Below are positions 13,970-22,017 of a stretch of 38,571 nucleotides of DNA, piece after piece. Every line of letters starts with the position of its first letter. Position 1 is the stretch's first letter. Below the pieces are notes generated by a model. It worked only from the letters and a program-made list of their open reading frames with translations. It was not told the origin of the DNA and did no database searches. The stretch is from a virus. The stretch is taken from positions 1 to 38,571 of IMG/VR virus record IMGVR_UViG_3300027793_000152. One strand, 5' to 3'. A program made the translations under genes and the position numbers.

Positions 13970-15076
13970 TTATAAATTTGGTTTGAGTACTGTTAATACC
14001 TCAGGGTATTCTTTATCAAGAACGGCTTCATTTTTACCTTCATAAGGAATATTCTGAAGTACGTATCTAATCGCATTTAAACCTGATACTCTTTTATCCT
14101 CAGCATCAATAATAACCCATGGGTGATTAAGTGTAGATGTTTTATCGAATAATTTTTCTTTGAACTCAGTGAATCTGTCCCATAAATCCTGCATTTTGGA
14201 ATCGTTTGGTGAATATTTCCAATATTTTAACGGGGATTGTTGTCTCATTTTGAATCTTCTTGCTTGTGTGTCTTTGTCTATGGAAAACCACAACTTAAAA
14301 AGATAGTCACCCTCTTTTACCAAATCACTTTCAAAATCCTCAACGTTTTCCATAAAGTCTTCGTACTCTTCGGGTGAGCCATAACCCATCACAGGTTCAA
14401 TAAGACCTCTATTGTACCAACTTCTATCAAAAAGGTTAATCATTCCAGGTCTTATTTGTTTACGATATCTACCCCACCAATCTTTTCTATCTTCAGGTGT
14501 GGGTACCCCTAAGGCAATTACATTGTAATACCTCGGATTCAAATTTTCGATGAATTTTTTGATTGTTGACCCTTTACCTGCTGAATCTCTACCCTCAAAA
14601 ACGATGATTACTGTTTTGTTGGTTTTTTTCAACCACTCTTGGAGTTTAAGTAGTTCTACTTGTAATTCGTAAAGTTCTTTTCTGAAAACTTTCTTTGGTA
14701 CAATTGATGGTTCCTCGATTTCAAACTCATAGTCTTCACTTTCTGGTTCAGTACCATAACCTGACCTTTCTCTATATTTTAAGGATGTAATTATTTTTCC
14801 CAAATATTCTTCAACATTTTTTTTCTTATCTCCTTTTTTCAGAAGAGTCTTTCTTAGACCTCTATTCATCATGTCGAAGTCTATAATCTGATTGTTTGAA
14901 TAATCAGATATGTCCATTAAGATTTTATCAATCTTATTACTGTGAAGTTTTAGAAACTGCAAAGTTTCAACAAAACTTTTAAGGTTTACGTTCATTTTTT
15001 GACCTCCGATTTCCTCTTGTTCTGTTAGGAAACCCATAACCGCACGTATCCTTCCTATTTCATTTAATATAGACAT
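13970..15076 (-). CDS. ppk2: Polyphosphate kinase 2 family protein with packaging-type leader
   Basis: PPK2 transfers phosphate between polyphosphate and nucleotides. 368 residues with ATG at 15076, 16 nt behind a late-type box. Residues 1-25 (MSILNEIGRIRAVMGFLTEQ and on) are a short helix with the site L17-T18-E19 before Q20. Residues 30-125 are a helical, charged extension not usual in PPK2. The kinase core is 130-345: Walker A EGRDSAGKGS (161-170), WWGRYRKQIRPG (200-211), the Walker-B-like FDRSWYNRG (216-224), the lid Arg residues in QARRFKMRQQSPLKYWKYSP (271-290), and WVIIDAEDKR (320-329). A single core domain suggests a class I enzyme (polyphosphate to NTP). All key motifs are present. 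It leads a five-gene minus operon. In a virion or infected cell it could supply NTP from host polyphosphate; that is inference. Confidence 0.93.
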   Translation of the reverse strand: MSILNEIGRIRAVMGFLTEQEEIGGQKMNVNLKSFVETLQFLKLHSNKIDKILMDISDYSNNQIIDFDMMNRGLRKTLLKKGDKKKNVEEYLGKIITSLKYRERSGYGTEPESEDYEFEIEEPSIVPKKVFRKELYELQVELLKLQEWLKKTNKTVIIVFEGRDSAGKGSTIKKFIENLNPRYYNVIALGVPTPEDRKDWWGRYRKQIRPGMINLFDRSWYNRGLIEPVMGYGSPEEYEDFMENVEDFESDLVKEGDYLFKLWFSIDKDTQARRFKMRQQSPLKYWKYSPNDSKMQDLWDRFTEFKEKLFDKTSTLNHPWVIIDAEDKRVSGLNAIRYVLQNIPYEGKNEAVLDKEYPEVLTVLKPNL

Positions 15077-15092
15077 CCAAAATTCTTTATTA

Positions 15093-15100
15093 ATAAATAC
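15093..15100 (-). promoter_or_regulatory. Late-type promoter box (GTATTTAT)
   Basis: GTATTTAT, 16 nt before the PPK2 ATG. Divergent from the box at 15120. Confidence 0.65.
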
Positions 15101-15119
15101 TAATTTAATGTAAAAATCT

Positions 15120-15127
15120 GTATTTAT
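15120..15127 (+). promoter_or_regulatory. Late-type promoter box (GTATTTAT)
   Basis: GTATTTAT, 21 nt before the ATG at 15149. It is the only promoter box I see for the seven-gene exported-protein operon to 21989. Confidence 0.65.
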
Positions 15128-15148
15128 AGATACCAAGATACTTTATAA

Positions 15149-15646
15149 ATGAAGATATTACTATCATTCATACTGACCTTATTATGTTTTGTTTCATATA
15201 GTGAAAAACAAGACCCAAAAAGGATTTATATTCATCCAATTGAGAACAAGATTCAAATTGGTCCAATGGTTAAGAATCGAAATCTTACTTTTGGGGTAAA
15301 AAACATAATATTAGAGAGTCTACAAGAAATGGATTACACACTTGCAGATTCACTTAACAATTCCGACTACTCACTAAAAGTTGAACTTATATATTTCGAC
15401 ATCCTGCAAACCAATACGGGTGTTTCTGTTTTTCACAAAGACAATAGCGAAACAATCCTTAGAATGAGAGGAACACTTTATTCTCCATCTGGTAAAAAAA
15501 TCAAGGAATATCTATCCACAGGGAAATCGTCCGAGATTTCCATGTCCACAATTATTATTTCTGAAGCAGGCACAATCAATCAACAATCCGTTTCGAATGT
15601 AATAAAAAAGTCCTCAGAGGCATTAATCCAAAACCTTTTCAAGTAA
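15149..15646 (+). CDS. Exported CsgG/LPS-assembly-like protein
   Basis: 165 residues. MKILLSFILTLLCFVSYSE is a Sec signal peptide without a lipobox. The mature part runs KRIYIHPIENKIQIGPMV, then LTFGVKNIILESLQEMDYTLADSL (about 47-70), then SLKVELIYFDIL, MRGTLYSPSGKK and a C-terminal helix. This strand/helix order resembles the periplasmic nucleotide-free Rossmann-like core of CsgG-type proteins, where a helix that raises the C-terminus of an ILESL segment precedes a Y-x-(L/V)-x-(V/G) strand. It shows general similarity to the longer CsgG-like protein at 18425 in the same operon. First gene of the operon; 1 nt before the next. Confidence 0.55.
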   Translation: MKILLSFILTLLCFVSYSEKQDPKRIYIHPIENKIQIGPMVKNRNLTFGVKNIILESLQEMDYTLADSLNNSDYSLKVELIYFDILQTNTGVSVFHKDNSETILRMRGTLYSPSGKKIKEYLSTGKSSEISMSTIIISEAGTINQQSVSNVIKKSSEALIQNLFK

Positions 15647-15647
15647 A

Positions 15648-17555
15648 ATGAAAAAAACCCTTTTGGGGTTGCTTCTACTAATATGTGGTATTAGTAGTTT
15701 TGCACAAACCCCAGAAATAGGTCACTTTCAACAACTTGCAACAGTCAGAAGGGGGGATACGTTAGATGTTGCGTGGTATTACAAACCAGCACCAGGTGTA
15801 GACATCCGCGGTTTCCAAGTCGACTGGCAATTTAAGAAAACCCTATTTACCCATCTTTCAACCACGGTAGATGTTGCAGTGAACGGCAACACACCTGTTG
15901 TAGATTACAAAACTTGGAACGACTACAAATATGATTCTTACTCCAATGGGAATTATAACTACGTAGCAAACACAGACTGGACAATTGGTAGAAACTATTT
16001 GATTCTATCTAACGGTGCTGCTGTTAGTTCCAATGGTTATGTTATTCACAACAAGTACAAAATTAACAACGTAGGTCCAAACTACGATTCAGATTCCATT
16101 ACCGTTAACTGGGTAAGGATGATAAAACAAGATGGTACGTCAATTGGCGATAACGTTGCTAATCTGTCGTATAAAAAAATGGCAGTGAAGTTATTAGGGA
16201 ACCTTACCATTTCAGGTAAAGTTTTCTTACCTAACTCAGTAACTTCTAGTGGTTTATTACCAACGATTAATTGTTACGACTTTAATACAAATCAGTTAGT
16301 TTCATCAACTGTACCAAACGCATCAACAGGTCTTTATACACTAACTAACATTGAGGAAAATACAAGATACAAAATCGAGTTAAAATTCCCTCAAGATAGT
16401 TTGGCATCTCTGAGAGACAGAGCTGTTACAATAACCGATGCGGTAAAATCGTTCAATGAGTTTACATCAACTGATGTTAACTTAGGATATGGTCGTCAGT
16501 ACTTAAAACACCCATTATCATATCTAATAGGTGATATTAACCTTACAGGTACATTAGATGGTGGTGACCCTTATGGTATCTACGCATCAGTTTCAGGTTT
16601 AAAACCAATCGATTTAACTAAATTAATCAACGTATTCAAAAAAGAAGAATACGACAGTTTAGTTTTATCTAACACAACTTGGTCAACTTGGGCATCCAAA
16701 TCTAACAGAGGTATAATCGTAACGGATTCTGTTGGTACTGAAAACCTAACATTAGACTTAAAGTATTTTATACTTGGGGATGTCGACAGAACACACTCAT
16801 CTCCTGTATTTGATGGACAAGGTAGTGAGGTTTTAGCATACAATTTTATCGGTAACATGAACATAGAAATACCAAACCAATATGTTGTAGGTCAACCTCT
16901 CAATGTTCCATTTAGATTACAGACAAATGGTCTCCAAAATACAGGTTTACAGTTTGAGATGTCCTATGATATCAATAAAGTTAAATTCGAAGGAATACAA
17001 TCCAATTTGGGTGGGCCGTGGTTACAGTATGTAAACCACGACCCCCAAAAAGGTGTTGTTCGATTCGGAGGAATGAACAATCAAAAAACGGGGGCACTGA
17101 TTGGAGCGGTGACCCCGTTTAATTTAAAATTCACAGCCATTAATCCAAGCGAGGATATTTCCACATCAGTGTATGTAAGAAAACTTATGGATGCATCAAA
17201 TTCCATGGGAGAACATTTCAATATTAGTTTAGCCTCAGACGTTACAGTCTTGACCTACAGAGCCATGATGGTTGTTACACCATCACCAAATGAACAAATA
17301 ACAATCAAATTGTTCCCTAACCCGACTGAAGGGATTATCAACATGGAAATTGGTTTACCAAAACAAACTGTATTATATGCATCTATTTATGATATGGGCG
17401 GTAAGGAAGTTATTAATTTGGGTAAAATTCAACCACAAGATTTCGACTCGAAAATTATCAAAAGACTCGATGTTAGAGGTCTCCCTGGTGGATTATACCA
17501 ATTAGTAGTTTTTGATTCCCGTAATAAAACAACTAAACAATTTATAAAAATTTAA
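15648..17555 (+). CDS. Large exported protein with type IX secretion sorting domain
   Basis: 635 residues. Signal peptide MKKTLLGLLLLICGISSFAQ. Then a cohesin-like beta domain (about 20-190), a segment NLTISGKVFLPN of carboxypeptidase-regulatory type (about 190-260), a dockerin-like GDINLTGTLDGGDPYGIYAS (about 297-316), a second cohesin-like domain (about 405-545), and finally residues 553-635. The last part opens with KLFPNPTEGIINMEI and ends GLPGGLYQLVVFDSRNKTTK followed by QFIKI. This is the Por secretion-system type A sorting domain of the type IX secretion system. Such domains send folded cargo across the outer membrane and are removed by the sortase PorU. The protein would end on the host surface or outside. 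It is surprising in a phage and is the core of a key finding. Confidence 0.85.
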   Translation: MKKTLLGLLLLICGISSFAQTPEIGHFQQLATVRRGDTLDVAWYYKPAPGVDIRGFQVDWQFKKTLFTHLSTTVDVAVNGNTPVVDYKTWNDYKYDSYSNGNYNYVANTDWTIGRNYLILSNGAAVSSNGYVIHNKYKINNVGPNYDSDSITVNWVRMIKQDGTSIGDNVANLSYKKMAVKLLGNLTISGKVFLPNSVTSSGLLPTINCYDFNTNQLVSSTVPNASTGLYTLTNIEENTRYKIELKFPQDSLASLRDRAVTITDAVKSFNEFTSTDVNLGYGRQYLKHPLSYLIGDINLTGTLDGGDPYGIYASVSGLKPIDLTKLINVFKKEEYDSLVLSNTTWSTWASKSNRGIIVTDSVGTENLTLDLKYFILGDVDRTHSSPVFDGQGSEVLAYNFIGNMNIEIPNQYVVGQPLNVPFRLQTNGLQNTGLQFEMSYDINKVKFEGIQSNLGGPWLQYVNHDPQKGVVRFGGMNNQKTGALIGAVTPFNLKFTAINPSEDISTSVYVRKLMDASNSMGEHFNISLASDVTVLTYRAMMVVTPSPNEQITIKLFPNPTEGIINMEIGLPKQTVLYASIYDMGGKEVINLGKIQPQDFDSKIIKRLDVRGLPGGLYQLVVFDSRNKTTKQFIKI

Positions 17556-17559
17556 AAAA

Positions 17560-17883
17560 ATGTCTGAAGAACAAATTCAAGAGACAAATGACGGAACATG
17601 GTCAGGTCTCAAAAAAACAATCGTAGGTACTTTGGGTACCGTAGTAGCTGGAGGTGGTGTATGGTTAAGTACACTATTGTTTGGTGGTCACGATGAAAAG
17701 GCCGCAGAACCAGTACAAGCACAACCTCAACCGACAATCGTCATAAACAACTCTCAACAACAACAGGCAGCACCTGCAGGTGGTACAACAAAAGTCATTG
17801 AACGTGTTGTAGAAAAACCAGTAGCAAAACCAGCAGAACCTGTGAAGAAAGAGAAACCTTTCCAAGAGGAACCAAAATGGTAA
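17560..17883 (+). CDS. Small single-pass membrane protein with Pro/Ala/Gln-rich tail
   Basis: 107 residues. A short acidic head is followed by one membrane segment (IVGTLGTVVAGGGVWLSTLLFGG, about 22-43), then a low-complexity tail of Pro, Gln, Ala and charged residues that includes SQQQQAAPAGGTTKVIERVVE. The topology could be a tethered periplasmic or cytoplasmic tail. It lies 4 nt after the previous stop and 3 nt before the next gene. The function is unknown; a component of a membrane-anchored assembly with its operon partners is possible. Confidence 0.65.
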   Translation: MSEEQIQETNDGTWSGLKKTIVGTLGTVVAGGGVWLSTLLFGGHDEKAAEPVQAQPQPTIVINNSQQQQAAPAGGTTKVIERVVEKPVAKPAEPVKKEKPFQEEPKW

Positions 17884-17886
17884 TTT

Positions 17887-18423
17887 ATGCAACCAAACAC
17901 AGGATTTAAAGAGTTATTAAACTCCATGATGAAAAGAAGGTGGTGGATTACCTTCTTAGTTTTGGGTGGATTTGTTGTTATAATGGGTGCCATTTTTATG
18001 GCCATCTTTGAACAAAGCGCAATTAGTGGTGAATGGAAAGAATTATTACTCCTTTTACTAGGAGCGTTTATTGGGTCTTATGGTAAAATTATCGACTATT
18101 GGTTCAGCGACACCGACAAAGACAAAATGTTGGTTCAGAAAATGGACGAAGAAGATGGTGTATCGTTTTCTAATACCCAAGATGGTAGTGTTCAATCACC
18201 TCAGCAACAATCAATTACCCCCCAAGTCACCCCCCAAGTCATCCCCCAAGTCGGTGTAGAAATCGATGAAGATGGTGATGGTGTAATGGATGGGATAGAT
18301 GAAGATGGTGATGGTATAATCGACATGTATTTTGAACATCGTCAATGTGAACATGTATGGGGTGATAAAGATGGTGATGGTGAAGAAGAATGTCTTAAAT
18401 GTGGTTTAATAAAACAAGACTAA
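17887..18423 (+). CDS. Two-TM membrane protein with calcium-loop repeats and zinc knuckle (holin-like)
   Basis: 178 residues. Membrane helices lie at about 20-41 (WITFLVLGGFVVIMGAIFMA) and 52-73 (LLLLLLGAFIGSYGKIIDYW). The second, with its Gly-rich turn before a charged end, is like many phage holins. A Gln/Pro/Val linker (105-122) contains three 4-residue repeats (TPQV, TPQV, IPQV), encoded by a near-perfect 12-bp repeat at 18218-18252. Two tandem Asp-rich loops follow (DEDGDGVMDGID at 127-138, then DEDGDGIIDMYF). A CxH...CxxC zinc knuckle (C154, H156, C169, C172) closes the protein. The Asp-rich loops look like dockerin or thrombospondin type 3 calcium sites. This combination is unusual. 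Holin function is a possibility only. Confidence 0.7.
   Translation: MQPNTGFKELLNSMMKRRWWITFLVLGGFVVIMGAIFMAIFEQSAISGEWKELLLLLLGAFIGSYGKIIDYWFSDTDKDKMLVQKMDEEDGVSFSNTQDGSVQSPQQQSITPQVTPQVIPQVGVEIDEDGDGVMDGIDEDGDGIIDMYFEHRQCEHVWGDKDGDGEEECLKCGLIKQD
18218..18252 (+). repeat. Three tandem 12-bp repeats in the coding region
   Basis: The unit CCCCCCAAGTCA occurs nearly three times in frame and encodes the (T/I)PQV linker of the membrane protein. The run of Cs stands out in this AT-rich DNA. Confidence 0.7.
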
Positions 18424-18424
18424 T

Positions 18425-19177
18425 ATGAACAAATTATCTACAACACAAAAAGGAATCATCATTACAATTTTATGGTTCACTTTGTTGTTTCTATTTGCGG
18501 TAAGGGTAACTGCTCAAACTGTTGGTACAACAAAAACAGAATCTTACAAAGCAAGTTTTGAAACCAAAATAAACATTGATTCTCTTATGGATTACGATGG
18601 ACCTCAAATCCCAATTCAAATTTTAACAATTGGTATAAGTGATGAGGTTTACGAACAATATCCTGAACTTAAAGAGAAAAAAGTTGGTCTTGGTGTTGCT
18701 AACATTGTGTTAGAATATCTTTCTGAGCTCAATAGATTCACGTTTACTGAGGACAAAACCGAGATTAAAAACAGAATGGTTAAACAATTCCAAGCATCTC
18801 AAGCAGGAATATCACAAGACAAACTTGATGGTAGAGGTAAGATTAGACTTGCTCACTATTTTGTTACAATTGAGGTGTATGATTTTTCAGTATCAGAGGA
18901 TGAGACTGTTAATCTCAAAGATGGTGTTAAAAACACAGTTAATACAAGACTTGGACTTCAAGTAAGGTTCACAGATGCTGAGACAGGTGAAATTGTGGCA
19001 GCATCAGGTTTAGGTGAAGCGAAAACAGTAAGAGAATTAACATTACTTAATGATGATAATTTAAGTGATGTTAAATTCAATCAATCAACTATCGGTATAA
19101 CTACAAAGAAAGCACTTGATATTGCTTGTGGTAGAATACTCGTTAGATTAATTAAAAAGGGTAAATTCCCGAGATAA
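18425..19177 (+). CDS. CsgG-family-like exported protein
   Basis: 250 residues. Signal peptide about 1-31 (WFTLLFLFAVRVTAQ). The core follows the CsgG/curli-secretion layout: IQILTIGISDE, then KKVGLGVANIVLEYLSELNRFTFTEDK (about 85-110), then KIRLAHYFVTIEVYDFSVSEDE (about 138-160), then LGLQVRFTDAETGEIVAASGLGEAK (about 176-200) and KKALDIACGRILVRLI. In CsgG these form the periplasmic domain of an outer-membrane secretion channel. A lipobox is absent, and I do not see a membrane-spanning hairpin, so it may be a CsgG-like periplasmic protein rather than a pore. It is linked by 1-nt gaps to exported partners. Confidence 0.7.
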   Translation: MNKLSTTQKGIIITILWFTLLFLFAVRVTAQTVGTTKTESYKASFETKINIDSLMDYDGPQIPIQILTIGISDEVYEQYPELKEKKVGLGVANIVLEYLSELNRFTFTEDKTEIKNRMVKQFQASQAGISQDKLDGRGKIRLAHYFVTIEVYDFSVSEDETVNLKDGVKNTVNTRLGLQVRFTDAETGEIVAASGLGEAKTVRELTLLNDDNLSDVKFNQSTIGITTKKALDIACGRILVRLIKKGKFPR

Positions 19178-20553
19178 TGTGCAAAAGATTAAGAACTTTT
19201 TTAAGTATATTCTTTATCTTATTTCTCAGCTTGAAAGTTGATGGTCAAACTATGACCACATCTTTTGTTGACCCTTGCACAAAATCTGTAACCACATTTA
19301 CAATACCTATTCAAGGGGGTACTGTAATATATTTTTATGGTCAATCAAGAACATTCACCGCTGCAGATGTAGCTAGTGGTGAATTTGCCAATTGGATTAA
19401 TCAGTTATATTCTGATTACAGAAAAATTTCTCCTTGTTCTGTTCAATCAACAACTGTTATCAGAAATCAAATAACGGCTCAAGTAATAGGTAATGTGGTT
19501 TCGAGTATTGCAGGTGCAATTGCTTCAGAAACTGCAGGAAATTTGGTTATAGAGAACTCAAAATCTTCAGATAACTCAAAAAATAAATTAAAAAATGGAA
19601 ATCGTAATAATCCTAATGGCGGTTCCACTTCTAATAGTGGTAGTGTTGGGAGCGGTGGGACTACTAACGGACCTGGTGGAGGCAATCAAAACAATTCTCA
19701 AAGTTCTCAAAACAATAATAATCCTGTCGGTGGCGGCGTCAGTAGCTCATCTTCATCTAATCAAACAGGGTTTCAAAACTCTCAACAAACAAATAATTCA
19801 TCTGATTCAAAAGATAAAAACTCTGAAACTTCTGAAGTAGCAACAACAACACAAATGAACGTTGACGCCAGAAATGAAAAGGGGGGTAATTCAAAGTCAA
19901 CAAGGAATAATCCTGTGGTTGTATCTTCAGATTTAACAAGTGCACAGAATCTAGATAAATCATTTACGGGAATTATCAACGTCGGAATGTCTCAAACTTC
20001 AATGACGGGGACTGCAAGTTGGGGTGTAACATCTATGATTTGGTTCAATCTAAAACAATTTGCACTGAATGGACGTTATACCAAGATTCACTTCAGTAAC
20101 AACGGTAAACTGAAATGGGTTCATAATATCAATGCCACTGCATTATATAGCTACGGAAATTACATGGGATTTGTGGGTTACAGTGCAATCCTAAACGCAG
20201 GGAAGTGGGGTATTACAGGAATGAACTTAAGCGGCATGATTACAAAAGTTACCGACGAAAAAAATCTATTCATAAGTCCATCAATAACCGCTTTTTATAC
20301 AAAACCATTCAGGTCAGGAAAAAAATTAACAATATCTCCCGAAATTTATATAATTTCTACTCCTCTTGTTTACTCATCTTTTGATAAAGTAACCGTAGGT
20401 GATAGAACATTTAGCGGATTTTTAGGTTCGGGTTTTGATTATCAATTAACAAGAAGATTTAAGGTAAACGTGAACTATAAGGCGAATTTGAGTACCAATC
20501 CTGATTTTCCAATTCTTTCGTTTTTCTTAATCGGTAGTAAAATTAATTTATGA
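19177..20553 (+). CDS. Exported outer-membrane-like protein with Asn/Ser/Gly linker
   Basis: 458 residues. Signal peptide (MCKRLRTFLSIFFILFLSLKVDGQ). N-terminal domain about 25-130, with Cys in FVDPCTKSVTTF and SPCSVQST. A long low-complexity linker about 138-240 is dominated by Asn, Ser, Gly and Lys. The C-terminal half, about 250-458, has repeated aromatic/Gly strands and ends LSFFLIGSKINL, as in outer-membrane barrels. The ATG shares the A of the previous TAA. A surface anchor or a channel for the secreted neighbours is plausible. No specific family is recognised. Confidence 0.65.
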   Translation: MCKRLRTFLSIFFILFLSLKVDGQTMTTSFVDPCTKSVTTFTIPIQGGTVIYFYGQSRTFTAADVASGEFANWINQLYSDYRKISPCSVQSTTVIRNQITAQVIGNVVSSIAGAIASETAGNLVIENSKSSDNSKNKLKNGNRNNPNGGSTSNSGSVGSGGTTNGPGGGNQNNSQSSQNNNNPVGGGVSSSSSSNQTGFQNSQQTNNSSDSKDKNSETSEVATTTQMNVDARNEKGGNSKSTRNNPVVVSSDLTSAQNLDKSFTGIINVGMSQTSMTGTASWGVTSMIWFNLKQFALNGRYTKIHFSNNGKLKWVHNINATALYSYGNYMGFVGYSAILNAGKWGITGMNLSGMITKVTDEKNLFISPSITAFYTKPFRSGKKLTISPEIYIISTPLVYSSFDKVTVGDRTFSGFLGSGFDYQLTRRFKVNVNYKANLSTNPDFPILSFFLIGSKINL

Positions 20554-21989
20554 GGTATCTAATACTAATATTATTTTTTTTTCCGTTATTTTTGTTTGGA
20601 CAAAGTATAACTTCTCCACCATCAAGGATATATCAATTTAATACATCAAATCAGGACGGAAGTGGGTTTGTATTAAACGGATTCAACTCATCAACAACAT
20701 TACTGGCGTCGGTTGGATTTGTTAATCCTCCCGCTGGTACTACTTTTAGTCTCACAACAACCTCAGGACTTTCCTTTGCGACAGGGTATAATACGTGGAA
20801 TAACATTACTCGTATAGCATTTACTGGTACCATGGCAAATATCAATAACGCTTTAGCCTCTCTGAAGGTTAATACAGGTGGAACACTGGGTAATGTTCAG
20901 ATATCCGTATCTGCAACAGTAAACCCCGTAGGATATTACTATAATCCAATAAATGGCCACTTCTATAGGCCAATATCTACAACAGCAACATATGATAATG
21001 CAAAAGCACTTTCAGTTGCACAAACATTCAAAGGACAAACAGGATATCTTGTAACAATAACTTCAGCCAACGAGGAAGCATTTATTATATCAAATGTACC
21101 ACAAAGTAATATTTGGTTTGCACTTACGGATAGAGCTCAAGAAGGTTTTTGGAGAGTAGATGCTGGTCCTGAAAATGGTACATTGATTAAAACCCAAAAC
21201 GGTCAAACTGCAGGAAATATTGCAGGCCAATATAATAACTGGTGTAATGGTGAACCAAACAATTCAGGTGATGAAGATTTTGCCGTTACGAAATGGGGTG
21301 GTGGTAGTTGTTGGAACGACTTACCAGGTAACGTAAATTGGTCTAATCCCTATGTAATAGAGTTTGGTACATGGACAAACCCTGAACAACAAACATTCAC
21401 TGATTTTTATAGTGCTAACGTAACTAACCAAGTATCTTTAGGGTCAATTTCAGGAACAATATCAGTTCCAACATTATCATCATATCCATCAATTTCTTTA
21501 TTTAGAGTTGTTAATGGTGTGGACAACTTTATCGAAACCAAGACCGTAACATCAAGTGGATTTTTCACCTTCAGTGTTCCTTTTCAAAACTCAACATACA
21601 AGTTAGTTCCGTCGTTCCCCGTTATTGGTGTTACATCTCAAGATTTCAATCTTGTTTTTGACGAAACAAAAAACATTTCTACACCACCTGTAACACCAAC
21701 AGGTTTGATTCTAACGGGTACAAAACAATGGAAAGCATCTGATGTAAATAAAAACGGGACTTTAGATTTTGGGGATGCTTACTTAATCGCCTCACACATA
21801 ACAGGGTTTATGCCAATTACAGAAGTACTTTGGTTTACATCTTCAAATTACGATTTGATTAATAAAAATAATTTTGGAACTATTAGTCCTGTAACATCAT
21901 TTACACTCAATTTTGTTACAACAAGTCTAACTCAAAACATCAAATATTGTGTTTTGGGTGATGTTAACCTGTCCCATTCTTCACAGTAG
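20550..21989 (+). CDS. Exported C-type lectin-domain protein, truncated relative to its paralogue
   Basis: 479 residues. Signal peptide MRYLILILFFFPLFLFGQ. An N-terminal beta domain (about 20-130). A C-type lectin domain at about 135-273, with the sugar motif EPN (235-237), typical for mannose-type ligands, and CWNDLP (254-259). A Ca-dependent site is likely (EPNNSGDEDF, WND). A regulatory-like domain (about 290-375) and a dockerin-like module, DVNKNGTLDFGDAYLIAS (about 399-416), follow. The protein ends with YCVLGDVNLSHSSQ, the point where the 635-residue paralogue at 15648 (YFILGDVDRTHSSP) runs on into its second cohesin-like domain and type IX sorting signal. The end is followed after 3 nt by the endolysin's late box. 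So it has lost the sorting domain. Confidence 0.75.
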   Translation: MRYLILILFFFPLFLFGQSITSPPSRIYQFNTSNQDGSGFVLNGFNSSTTLLASVGFVNPPAGTTFSLTTTSGLSFATGYNTWNNITRIAFTGTMANINNALASLKVNTGGTLGNVQISVSATVNPVGYYYNPINGHFYRPISTTATYDNAKALSVAQTFKGQTGYLVTITSANEEAFIISNVPQSNIWFALTDRAQEGFWRVDAGPENGTLIKTQNGQTAGNIAGQYNNWCNGEPNNSGDEDFAVTKWGGGSCWNDLPGNVNWSNPYVIEFGTWTNPEQQTFTDFYSANVTNQVSLGSISGTISVPTLSSYPSISLFRVVNGVDNFIETKTVTSSGFFTFSVPFQNSTYKLVPSFPVIGVTSQDFNLVFDETKNISTPPVTPTGLILTGTKQWKASDVNKNGTLDFGDAYLIASHITGFMPITEVLWFTSSNYDLINKNNFGTISPVTSFTLNFVTTSLTQNIKYCVLGDVNLSHSSQ

Positions 21990-21992
21990 AAA

Positions 21993-22000
21993 GTATTTAT
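21993..22000 (+). promoter_or_regulatory. Late-type promoter box of the endolysin
   Basis: GTATTTAT, 17 nt before the ATG at 22018 and 3 nt after the stop of the lectin gene. Confidence 0.65.
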
Positions 22001-22017
22001 ATTAAACGTAAATTACT

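Noticed and set aside
15149-21989. Host chromosomal origin of the exported-protein operon
   Set aside because: The type IX domain and signal peptides look host-like, but the operon starts and ends at the same late-type boxes as the phage genes and abuts the endolysin without a break. It remains the main alternative and should be tested with flanking sequence.
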